5,233 nucleotides of DNA from NCBI GenBank assembly GCA_964653795.1, contig CAZZHO010000252.1:1-5233 (forward strand), written 5' to 3'. Below the pieces are notes generated by a model. That model had not been told where the DNA came from and did no database searches. It saw only the letters and a program-made list of their open reading frames with translations. The position numbers and the translations under genes are program-made. The stretch's first letter is position 1; each line of letters opens with the position of its first letter. The DNA comes from JAWPMT01 sp964653795. Its GTDB lineage: Bacteria; Bacteroidota; Bacteroidia; Cytophagales; Cyclobacteriaceae. This document shows positions 1-5,233 of this stretch, in pieces.

Positions 1-32
1 CGACGACCGATCTTTGTTTTCAATACTGTCAT
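1..32 (-). CDS. Start of molybdopterin-binding subunit, isoquinoline 1-oxidoreductase beta/aldehyde oxidase type (partial)
   Basis: Only the first eleven codons are inside the window, reading MTVLKTKIGRR; the last codon has two of its bases here (CG-), which still fixes arginine. The ATG lies 11 nt after the stop of the [2Fe-2S] subunit gene. In IorAB-type enzymes the small iron-sulfur gene is normally followed directly by the large molybdopterin gene, and the large subunit often begins with a basic stretch leading into a twin-arginine motif (RRxFL). The visible K-x-K-I-G-R-R fits the start of such a Tat signal, which would send the folded cofactor-loaded enzyme across the cytoplasmic membrane. 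The assignment rests on position and these few residues only; the catalytic domains are outside the window. Confidence 0.6.
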   Translation of the reverse strand, partial: MTVLKTKIGR

Positions 33-43
33 GATCTTGTGGT

Positions 44-499
44 TTAGGCGTTAGACGCGGTTTTAATGGCTTGCTTGATTCGAGTGTATGTGCCACACCG
101 GCAAATGTTTCCATTCATGGCGGAAGCTATCTCATCGTCTGTGGGACTTGGATTTTTCTTCAATAAAGAGGCTGCGCTCATGATCTGCCCTGCCTGACAA
201 TACCCACACTGAGGCACATCATGGGCGATCCAGGCTTCCTGCAAAGGGTGATTGGCATTTTCTGAAAGCCCTTCGATCGTGGTAATCTCATTGTCCTTTA
301 CTGCCGATACTGGCACTTGGCAAGCTCGAGTGGCATTTCCGTTCAAATGAATGGTGCAGGCGCCACATTGGGCAATACCACATCCGTACTTGGTACCGGT
401 AAGTTCTAAATGATCCCTTAGCACCCAGAGGATAGGAGTGGAAGGGTCTACATCCACCTGATGCTGCGTGCCGTTGATTTTTAATGAAAATGATGCCAT
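44..499 (-). CDS. (2Fe-2S)-binding subunit of a xanthine dehydrogenase-family oxidoreductase (IorA-like)
   Basis: This 151-residue protein is the electron-transfer subunit of a molybdenum hydroxylase, carrying two [2Fe-2S] clusters that take electrons from the molybdopterin subunit. The N-terminal plant-ferredoxin-like domain (about 1-75) has cysteines at 40, 45, 48 and 60 in the C-x4-C-x2-C-x11-C pattern, within TGTKYGCGIAQCGACT. The C-terminal helical domain (about 80-151) binds the second cluster through C98, C101, C133 and C135 (QCGYCQAGQ and NICRCGTY). All eight ligands are present and the length is normal for the stand-alone IorA type. The ATG at 499 gives the usual family N-terminus (MASFSLKING). 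The next gene starts 11 nt downstream, as expected for an alpha/beta pair. The real substrate cannot be read from this subunit: relatives act on isoquinoline, aldehydes or other compounds. No signal peptide is visible, so export, if any, would be with a Tat-bearing partner. Confidence 0.92.
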   Translation of the reverse strand: MASFSLKINGTQHQVDVDPSTPILWVLRDHLELTGTKYGCGIAQCGACTIHLNGNATRACQVPVSAVKDNEITTIEGLSENANHPLQEAWIAHDVPQCGYCQAGQIMSAASLLKKNPSPTDDEIASAMNGNICRCGTYTRIKQAIKTASNA

Positions 500-515
500 A
501 AATGAAATGTTATAA

Positions 516-523
516 CTCTCCTC
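516..523 (-). promoter_or_regulatory. Strong Shine-Dalgarno-like sequence ahead of the (2Fe-2S) subunit gene
   Basis: The minus strand reads GAGGAGAG here, a near-ideal match to anti-Shine-Dalgarno, but it is 16 nt from the ATG at 499, longer than the usual 5-9 nt. An in-frame ATT codon at 506-508 would have ideal spacing, but ATT starts are very rare and the ATG gives the family's normal N-terminus. The site supports independent translation of this gene rather than coupling to the dehydrogenase upstream. Confidence 0.4.
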
Positions 524-595
524 AATTTACAGCATCTGGACGCGGATAACTTACATTAATCAAACAGGTACCAACAGAAAACAATCATCACGGGA

Positions 596-622
596 CATAA
601 TAATTATGGCAATGTACGTTGC
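596..622. repeat. Two adjacent short palindromes just after the dehydrogenase stop
   Basis: Within the 123-nt spacer between the dehydrogenase and the iron-sulfur gene, positions 596-608 read CATAATAATTATG, a perfect inverted repeat with a one-base centre. Positions 609-622 read GCAATGTACGTTGC, a 14-bp palindrome with 12 of 14 positions symmetric, ending against the dehydrogenase stop codon. Neither is followed by a T-run on the minus strand, so they do not form a classical intrinsic terminator. They could be a protein-binding site, a weak 3'-end hairpin, or chance. No convincing promoter for the downstream pair was recognised in the rest of the spacer, although it is long enough to hold one. 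Confidence 0.35.
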
Positions 623-2098
623 TTATCTCAAATGAATGGAGAATTGAACGTGTAGCTCGGGCTGACGGTAGAGTTCCAGAATTGTTTTCGAATAAAGGTT
701 TGTAAATACTCTGTTCTCTATTAAATCCCCAAAGACCTCACGGACGCGCAAAAAACTCAACACATCGTCTTCAGTTCCTTTGGCAGCTCTATGCAAATCA
801 AGAGCCAAAACATCTATGATTTCCAAGGGCTTACCATTCCAGTCACTTTGCTTATCACAATAATAGCACCACGAAGCCACTACTAAAGTGGCAATCCCTA
901 TGCACCCCTCATGCTCAAGATTTTCCTGGATAGTAGGCAGTAGGAACCTCGGTAATTTGGCCGAGGTTTCAGAACAAATCCGACTGACTTTATCCTGAAT
1001 GTTTGGATTGGCAAAGCGCTCTTCCAGGGTATCCATATAAGCTTTCAAGTCAATGCCATCGACTTCAGAAAGTATTGGCAAGGCTTCTTTTTCCCAGAAC
1101 AGTCTTAGAATATTTCGTAGCTGCTCATTGCTCAGGCATTCATTGATGGTTTCAATACCCATCAGGGCTCCGAATATGCCCAAGAGTGAATGTCCTGCAT
1201 TGAGCAAGCGAATTTTCATCTTTTCATAGGGCATTACATCTTTGACAAATTGCACTCCCTCGATCCTGTCAAAATCAGGCCTCCCTTCAGAGAAATTATC
1301 TTCAATCACCCATTGTAAGAACGGCTCACAAGTCACTGGCCATTCGTCCTCCAGGTCAAAGTTTCCTTTTAGAAAATCTAACTCAGCCGCTGTGGTCACA
1401 GGGGTAATGCGATCAACCATACTGTTTGGGAAAGTCACATTTTGCTTAACCCAATCTGTGAATTCTCTATCTTCATCTGACAAGAAAGAAAGCATCATTT
1501 TACGAATGACATCTCCATTATGTTGGATGTTGTCGCAGGACATTATGGTGAAAGGAGTCTCGCTTCTCTCCATTCGTATTTTCAATGCGGCCTTGAGGTA
1601 CCCGTAAATTGTAATAGGATCCTCAGTATTATTCATGTCATGTTGAATATCGTTATGGTCCAAATCCAAACTGCCATCAGACCTAAGATTGTAACCACCC
1701 TCGGTAATTGTCATCGAAACAATCTTCGTCTCTGGGCTAGCCATTCTATCAATTACAGCCTTCTTATTTTCCGGGGCCCACAAGAAAGATACTAACTGAC
1801 CCATCACCTCAGTATCGACTTTTCCATCTGGGAATCTGGTAATCAAGGTGTATAAGCAATCTTGTCGATCAAAGATCTGAGAGATTTTCTTATCTTCTTT
1901 TCTCAAGCCAACACCACAAACTCCCCAGTCTTGTGCATCTCCCAATTCAATTAATTTCTGAAGGACTAACCCTTGATGAGCCCGGTGGAATCCACCTACA
2001 CCGATGTGAACAATCCCTGTTTTCAGACTATTTCGATCATACCTCGGAACCTTAAGGACGTCACTGAGTGCAGTCAAATGTCTATTAGCTAATTTCAT
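623..2098 (-). CDS. Mannitol dehydrogenase family protein, probably NAD-dependent mannitol 2-dehydrogenase
   Basis: This is a 491-residue cytoplasmic polyol-specific long-chain dehydrogenase/reductase, the family that interconverts hexitols and ketoses (D-mannitol + NAD+ to D-fructose + NADH) and also contains arabinitol dehydrogenase and fructuronate or tagaturonate reductases. The N-terminal Rossmann domain (about 25-280) shows GVGGFHRAHQ (33-42) as the dinucleotide loop and SCDNIQHNG (187-195). The C-terminal domain (about 285-491) carries the catalytic signature KIRLLNAGH with K295, N300 and H303, the same numbers as in the 493-residue Pseudomonas fluorescens enzyme. D229 in MVDRITP corresponds to its conserved aspartate. 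Acidic E68-D69 where the ribose 2'-hydroxyl is read predicts preference for NAD over NADP. The gene starts 4 nt after the permease stop, so the two are probably co-transcribed and translationally coupled. Fructuronate-type reductases share the K-N-H signature, so the exact substrate stays open. Confidence 0.92.
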   Translation of the reverse strand: MKLANRHLTALSDVLKVPRYDRNSLKTGIVHIGVGGFHRAHQGLVLQKLIELGDAQDWGVCGVGLRKEDKKISQIFDRQDCLYTLITRFPDGKVDTEVMGQLVSFLWAPENKKAVIDRMASPETKIVSMTITEGGYNLRSDGSLDLDHNDIQHDMNNTEDPITIYGYLKAALKIRMERSETPFTIMSCDNIQHNGDVIRKMMLSFLSDEDREFTDWVKQNVTFPNSMVDRITPVTTAAELDFLKGNFDLEDEWPVTCEPFLQWVIEDNFSEGRPDFDRIEGVQFVKDVMPYEKMKIRLLNAGHSLLGIFGALMGIETINECLSNEQLRNILRLFWEKEALPILSEVDGIDLKAYMDTLEERFANPNIQDKVSRICSETSAKLPRFLLPTIQENLEHEGCIGIATLVVASWCYYCDKQSDWNGKPLEIIDVLALDLHRAAKGTEDDVLSFLRVREVFGDLIENRVFTNLYSKTILELYRQPELHVQFSIHLR

Positions 2099-2102
2099 TT
2101 GC

Positions 2103-3821
2103 TTAGCTTCTGTCTATTTTCTTTCCTCGTTGCATGGCCCAATAAGCTGTAACAAAATAGGTGATGGTACAAATGAACCCATAGTGATAAAAGTTATCGC
2201 GATTGGCCAAGTAGGCCTTTTCGTCTGTGCTACCCAGTAAGACAATACCACCTAAAACCACTGTAACCGCTAAGGCAATAAAGGACACGCCGCGCAGAAC
2301 GCTTATGAGCGTCGATTTACCAGTTTTTACCTCTATTTCCTGCTCCTTTTTCCATGCATGGTACTTTTCAATGTTCTCATTTTCTTCATTTTCAGCTTTC
2401 TCGTCCTGAGGATATTTTGCTTTGGCCCCTGAACGTCCTGCCAAAAGGATATACACCAGGATGGTAAAGAGCCAGGTCGGAAGAAACAAATAAAAGAAGG
2501 ACATAACATCAAGTAGGTTCAAACCAAACCCGAAGACGAGCCCCAAAGCCCAGGAAGTGATTGCAGGGCCACTGAATATCACTTTCTTATAGGAACTCCA
2601 ATAGCGGGTATATCCGATTTTTGGAAATATTTGATGTTCTGCAAAAACAATCGCCCCAACTGGAACCACGAGTAAACCAGCATAGGTGAGAAGTGGCAAA
2701 ATCTGTGAGAACACAAATGGAAAGCATGCAACGATCACGGTTACTACTCCTACAATCAAAGTAGTTTTTCTCCTGGATGTACTTGTAAAGACCGCTTGGG
2801 CTGCTAATCCAGCCCTATATAAATTGGTAATGGCTGTGGTCCAACCTGCTACGATTACAATTACGAAACCACTCATTCCCAATGCATAATAAGCGACATC
2901 ACCGGGATCTATTTCGACAATTGATTTTCCGAGAATAACTGCCGCACCGGCTCCCATAATCCCTGCTGCAATCCAAGCCACGTAATGGCCAAACATCATT
3001 CCAGTGCTCGTGGCCAGTCCGTAAATCTTTCTTCTAGAAAACCTTAAGAGGGCCATATCAATCAATCCAAAATGCGTAATCGTATTTGCTGCCCATGCAA
3101 AACCAATCACCTCCAACAGACCTATGCCTGGCTCTCCAGCACTATTGATCCCGGTCCAGATGGACTGATCTCCGATGTAAATGAATTCCGACCAACTGGA
3201 AGGCAAGGTGGAACCCACCACAGATAGTGATAAGGCTGGGAGTAATACCATTGCCCCGCAGGTGAACATTACAAAAAGCCAAGGAGCGCAAATGCCCGAG
3301 AAATCGGAGACTGCATTGAAGCCATAGATCGTAACATAAACTACAAATGCACCGACTAGCAAGACGATCAACACAAACCATGCATTGGAAGGGTACCAAT
3401 TAAGTTGGGCAGGAATGTTAAAAGCAAACCGGACTGCCGTCGATGACACGGTAATCATTGCTGCAGAAATGACTGTGAAGATGATCACATTCGCCCAATT
3501 GTAAAGCTTACTCATGGAGTCCCCTGCTATTTTATTTAAATAAGTATAGAGGCTGAGTCGTGTGTCAACAGCAATAGGTGAGGTGATCAATGTCCAGCTT
3601 AAAACCGCCAGAATGTTGCCAATAAATAAACCCAAAAGAATATCTACTGTCTTGGCTCCAAGAGCCACGAAAGTGGCCCCTATTACGAATTCCGTTGCAG
3701 CAACATGTTCTGCGGCATAAAGTCCCGCAAAGTGCGTCCAGCCATGTAGTTTATGCCTGGGGACAGGCAATTGTTCCATGTGGATTTCTTCGAATTTTTT
3801 AAATGCTGATGGTATCGACAT
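2103..3821 (-). CDS. NCS1-type (CodB-like cytosine/purine permease family) transporter with C-terminal extension
   Basis: This 572-residue inner-membrane protein resembles the nucleobase:cation symporter-1 family. The N-terminal part has the family look: EFVIGATFVALGAKTVD (44-60), then LGLFIGNILAVLSWTLITSP (63-82) and a polar RLSLYTYLNKIAGD loop (88-101). I count about twelve hydrophobic segments up to residue 461. A charged, lysine- and glutamate-rich stretch (about 462-506) follows, and then two more hydrophobic segments (about 508-530 and 545-562), so the protein is longer than the 12-helix family norm (E. coli CodB is about 420 residues). Members import cytosine, purines, allantoin, hydantoins and similar compounds with a cation, but the gene sits between a LacI-family regulator and a polyol dehydrogenase, so a sugar alcohol or sugar acid is a plausible substrate (inference). 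An SD-like AAAGAG lies about 8-13 nt before the ATG. Confidence 0.83.
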   Translation of the reverse strand: MSIPSAFKKFEEIHMEQLPVPRHKLHGWTHFAGLYAAEHVAATEFVIGATFVALGAKTVDILLGLFIGNILAVLSWTLITSPIAVDTRLSLYTYLNKIAGDSMSKLYNWANVIIFTVISAAMITVSSTAVRFAFNIPAQLNWYPSNAWFVLIVLLVGAFVVYVTIYGFNAVSDFSGICAPWLFVMFTCGAMVLLPALSLSVVGSTLPSSWSEFIYIGDQSIWTGINSAGEPGIGLLEVIGFAWAANTITHFGLIDMALLRFSRRKIYGLATSTGMMFGHYVAWIAAGIMGAGAAVILGKSIVEIDPGDVAYYALGMSGFVIVIVAGWTTAITNLYRAGLAAQAVFTSTSRRKTTLIVGVVTVIVACFPFVFSQILPLLTYAGLLVVPVGAIVFAEHQIFPKIGYTRYWSSYKKVIFSGPAITSWALGLVFGFGLNLLDVMSFFYLFLPTWLFTILVYILLAGRSGAKAKYPQDEKAENEENENIEKYHAWKKEQEIEVKTGKSTLISVLRGVSFIALAVTVVLGGIVLLGSTDEKAYLANRDNFYHYGFICTITYFVTAYWAMQRGKKIDRS

Positions 3822-3889
3822 ACTTTACTCTTTTGTAATTACATGCTGCTTTTCAATTTCATATACTGCCAGATTCAACATTTCCTTCT

Positions 3890-4888
3890 CTACTGAGAAA
3901 ATATCAGATCTCCCTTAATGACTTCTTGAATGATCTTGGTAGCTCTCGGACTCTTTATTTGGGCAAGAATATTCTGGACTATTCTTTCTCCTATTGTATC
4001 AAGTGGTTGGCGATAATAAATCACCGGAGAAGGGTAGATGGAATAGTACTCAGCCTCATCAAAACCGGCAATTTGGATCCGTTCATTTAATCCAGATTTT
4101 AATAGATATCGCATGCCGTACATGGTAAGATAATCCGTTGTAAAGACCATCGCATCCAGGTTGGGGTCTGCTTCTAGAAGTGAATCGATTTTTTCATCAA
4201 AAAGTAGTTTATCCGGTAATGGGTCAAGTTCAATGATGTGGGATCCAATATTCTCCACATTTTCAATAGCATCCAGAAAGCCTCTGGTTCGCATTAAAAA
4301 ATGTTCCATGGAAGACTTCAAGGTGACCAGGGCGACATTGCTTTTTCCGTTGTTGATCAAGGAAGAGGTGAGTGCATAAGTACCAAAGTGATTATCAGTA
4401 ACAATATAATTTGAATCGCTATTCTTGAAGTATCTATCAGTAAAGAAATAGGGTACCTCATCATTGATAGCTTCGGCAACTTCGTCTTGAGAATCCTGAA
4501 GTGGTAGAATGACCAGTCCATCCACGCCTCGATTTATGAAATTCACCACCAAATCACGTTGCTTCTGTTGATGTTCTCCTGTACTTCCAATCAGCAAGGT
4601 ATACCCATATTTTACTAGTCGTAGCTCGATTACCTGGGCTACTCTCATAAAAAATGGATGAGCTAAATCAGGAACAATTAGTCCAATCGTATCACTCTTT
4701 TGCGATTGAAGGGCTTTCCCAATAAAGTTGGGCCTATAATTCATCTTCAGGGCAATATCCCGGACCCTATTCGCGGTATCTTCTTTAATTCTGTCTAAAT
4801 GTTTACCATTCAGAACATAGGAAACCATGGCAATGGAAACTCCGGCTGCTTTCGCAATGTCTTTCAGGTAAACCTTAGTCCGTGGCAT
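3890..4888 (-). CDS. LacI-family transcriptional regulator
   Basis: This is a 332-residue DNA-binding repressor of normal family length. The N-terminal helix-turn-helix is at residues 8-27 (LKDIAKAAGVSIAMVSYVLN). The hinge helix at about 51-62 (YRPNFIGKALQS) includes L60, the leucine that in this family wedges into a central CpG of the operator. The rest is a periplasmic-binding-protein-like sensor with two lobes: IGLIVPDLAHPFF (68-80), GVDGLVILP (121-129), DRYF (151-154) and the C-terminal IAGFDEAEYYS (273-283) with YYRQPLDTIG (291-300). Such proteins bind a sugar or derivative in the cleft and release or bind DNA. It is first in the run, 68 nt ahead of the permease; that gap shows no obvious terminator or operator. 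A CpG-centred palindrome 17 nt upstream of its ATG suggests autoregulation and control of the permease and dehydrogenase. No Shine-Dalgarno is visible before the ATG, as is common in Bacteroidota. The effector is not readable from sequence. Confidence 0.95.
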   Translation of the reverse strand: MPRTKVYLKDIAKAAGVSIAMVSYVLNGKHLDRIKEDTANRVRDIALKMNYRPNFIGKALQSQKSDTIGLIVPDLAHPFFMRVAQVIELRLVKYGYTLLIGSTGEHQQKQRDLVVNFINRGVDGLVILPLQDSQDEVAEAINDEVPYFFTDRYFKNSDSNYIVTDNHFGTYALTSSLINNGKSNVALVTLKSSMEHFLMRTRGFLDAIENVENIGSHIIELDPLPDKLLFDEKIDSLLEADPNLDAMVFTTDYLTMYGMRYLLKSGLNERIQIAGFDEAEYYSIYPSPVIYYRQPLDTIGERIVQNILAQIKSPRATKIIQEVIKGDLIFSQ

Positions 4889-4904
4889 GAAGTTGGTAAA
4901 TATG

Positions 4905-4926
4905 TTTGTTTAAACGTTTAAATAAA
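4905..4926. promoter_or_regulatory. Probable LacI-family operator (CpG-centred palindrome)
   Basis: Positions 4909-4922 read TTTAAACGTTTAAA, a perfect 14-bp palindrome with CpG at its exact centre (4915-4916). Symmetry extends to 4905-4926 with a single mismatched pair (4908/4923), so 20 of 22 positions are symmetric. LacI-family operators such as those of PurR and CcpA are typically of this size with a central CG read by the hinge-helix leucine. It ends 17 nt before the ATG of the regulator, where a bound repressor would block transcription of its own operon. No other copy of AAACGTTT was noticed in the window, so this is probably the single control point. Confidence 0.65.
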
Positions 4927-4969
4927 ACGGAAACAAAAAACATTCATCAATCGATTATTGGATTTACAA

Positions 4970-5025
4970 TTTGCAGATGTCTAGATGGACTCTTTCACTT
5001 TGCAGATGTTCGATACACTCTTTCA
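4970..5025. repeat. Two-copy tandem direct repeat, period 29 bp
   Basis: Copy one (4970-4997, 28 nt) and copy two (4999-5025, 27 nt) share the 11-base start TTTGCAGATGT and the 10-base end ACTCTTTCA preceded by a variable middle. The alignment has 24 identities, three mismatches and one gap. They are separated by one base. The middle differs: the first copy has TCTAGA, the second has TCGATA. The repeat is about 45 bp upstream of the operator and 82-137 bp upstream of the regulator start. It could be a pair of binding sites for a second regulator or a recent local duplication. Confidence 0.75.
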
Positions 5026-5070
5026 ATAAGCATTTAGCACTCGAACCTAAAAACGGGCGCGCCGCATCGC

Positions 5071-5097
5071 TACAATGAGTAAATAAGCTCATTGGTA
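5071..5097. repeat. Imperfect inverted repeat (hairpin-forming)
   Basis: TACAATGAG (5071-5079) pairs with CTCATTGGTA (5088-5097) to give nine base pairs with one bulged G and an 8-nt loop. Neither strand has a T-run after the stem, so a classical intrinsic terminator is unlikely. It could be an operator for a neighbouring gene beyond the right edge, a transcript structure, or chance. Confidence 0.35.
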
Positions 5098-5233
5098 CTT
5101 CATTCGTGCATTCTAATCAGGTAGTAGTCTGACCGTAGACATTCCGTTACTGAGCTCCATCCGGAATAAATCTCAAATTCCTTTTAGTACCTTTGGCAAC
5201 CATTTTTTAGCTATTTACGTCTCGACCACAACT

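Larger units (their letters stand above)
4889..5233. other. Non-coding leader/intergenic region upstream of the LacI gene
   Basis: These 345 bases hold no convincing gene. They contain the putative operator close to the regulator start, two tandem repeat copies, and an inverted repeat, all listed separately. All three minus-strand frames meet a stop within about 30 bases of the right edge, so a gene entering from the right could contribute only a few codons. A looser inverted repeat, ATTCCG (5141-5146) with CGGAAT (5162-5167), has a 15-nt loop and no T-run. GGCGCGCC at 5056-5063 is an isolated GC-rich palindrome in AT-rich surroundings. No match good enough to call was found for the Bacteroidota promoter pattern (TTTG then TAnnTTTG), though the promoter of the operon is expected here. 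Confidence 0.6.

Noticed and set aside
1242..1795. Plus-strand open frames opposite the dehydrogenase (1242-1607 and 1520-1795)
   Set aside because: They are antisense to a clearly conserved coding sequence, low in protein-like features, and overlap each other.
3142..3399. An 85-codon minus-strand frame inside the permease gene
   Set aside because: It is an alternative frame of a well-supported membrane protein, with no ribosome binding site or family resemblance.
3822..3889. Gap between regulator and permease considered as a terminator or second operator
   Set aside because: No stable hairpin, T-run or CpG-centred palindrome is present; it reads as a plain intra-operon spacer, though a weak promoter cannot be excluded.
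4970..5025. Direct repeat considered as the edge of a CRISPR array
   Set aside because: There are only two copies separated by a single base, so there is no spacer, and no cas gene is present.
4964..5092. A 42-codon minus-strand open frame (MSLFTHCSDA...) covering the direct repeats
   Set aside because: It runs through the tandem repeat and the GC-rich palindrome, has an odd cysteine-rich composition, resembles no family I know, and has only a weak GAAG ahead of it.
5071..5097. Inverted repeat considered as an intrinsic terminator of an upstream gene
   Set aside because: No T-run follows the stem on either strand and no coding end abuts it; kept only as an inverted repeat.
5147..5203. An 18-codon minus-strand open frame (MVAKGTKRNLRFIPDGAQ)
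   Set aside because: The composition looks protein-like and the start context is reasonable, but it is too short and has no recognisable relatives or supporting context.

Overview
The window carries one uninterrupted run of genes on the minus strand, with no RNA gene, CRISPR array or mobile element that I can recognise. It most resembles a member of the Bacteroidota, perhaps Cytophagales. The grounds are the style of the LacI-family DNA-binding domain (GVSIAMVSYVLNGK), moderate to low G+C by eye, the scarcity of Shine-Dalgarno sequences, and the IorAB-type gene pair. This assignment rests on family resemblance, not on a search.

In the direction of transcription (right to left): 4889-5233 is a non-coding leader region with a perfect 14-bp CpG-centred palindrome just upstream of the regulator, two tandem copies of a 27-28 bp repeat, and a hairpin-like inverted repeat. 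Next come a LacI-family regulator (3890-4888), a 68-nt gap, an NCS1-type (CodB-like) permease with an unusual C-terminal extension (2103-3821), a 4-nt gap, and a polyol-specific long-chain dehydrogenase of the mannitol 2-dehydrogenase type (623-2098). After a 123-nt spacer comes a second unit: a [2Fe-2S] subunit of the isoquinoline 1-oxidoreductase/aldehyde oxidase type (44-499). It is followed 11 nt later by the first 11 codons of what is probably its molybdopterin subunit, cut by the window edge (1-32).

The first three genes read as a small catabolic operon. The permease imports a substrate, the dehydrogenase interconverts a hexitol and a ketose (most simply D-mannitol and D-fructose) with NAD, and the LacI protein controls the unit by binding the palindrome, which also makes it autoregulated. 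The puzzle is the transporter. Its fold class is best known for nucleobases, hydantoins and related compounds, yet its partners point to a sugar alcohol or sugar acid. The molybdo-iron-sulfur oxidoreductase unit downstream is probably transcribed separately; nothing in the sequence ties it to polyol use.
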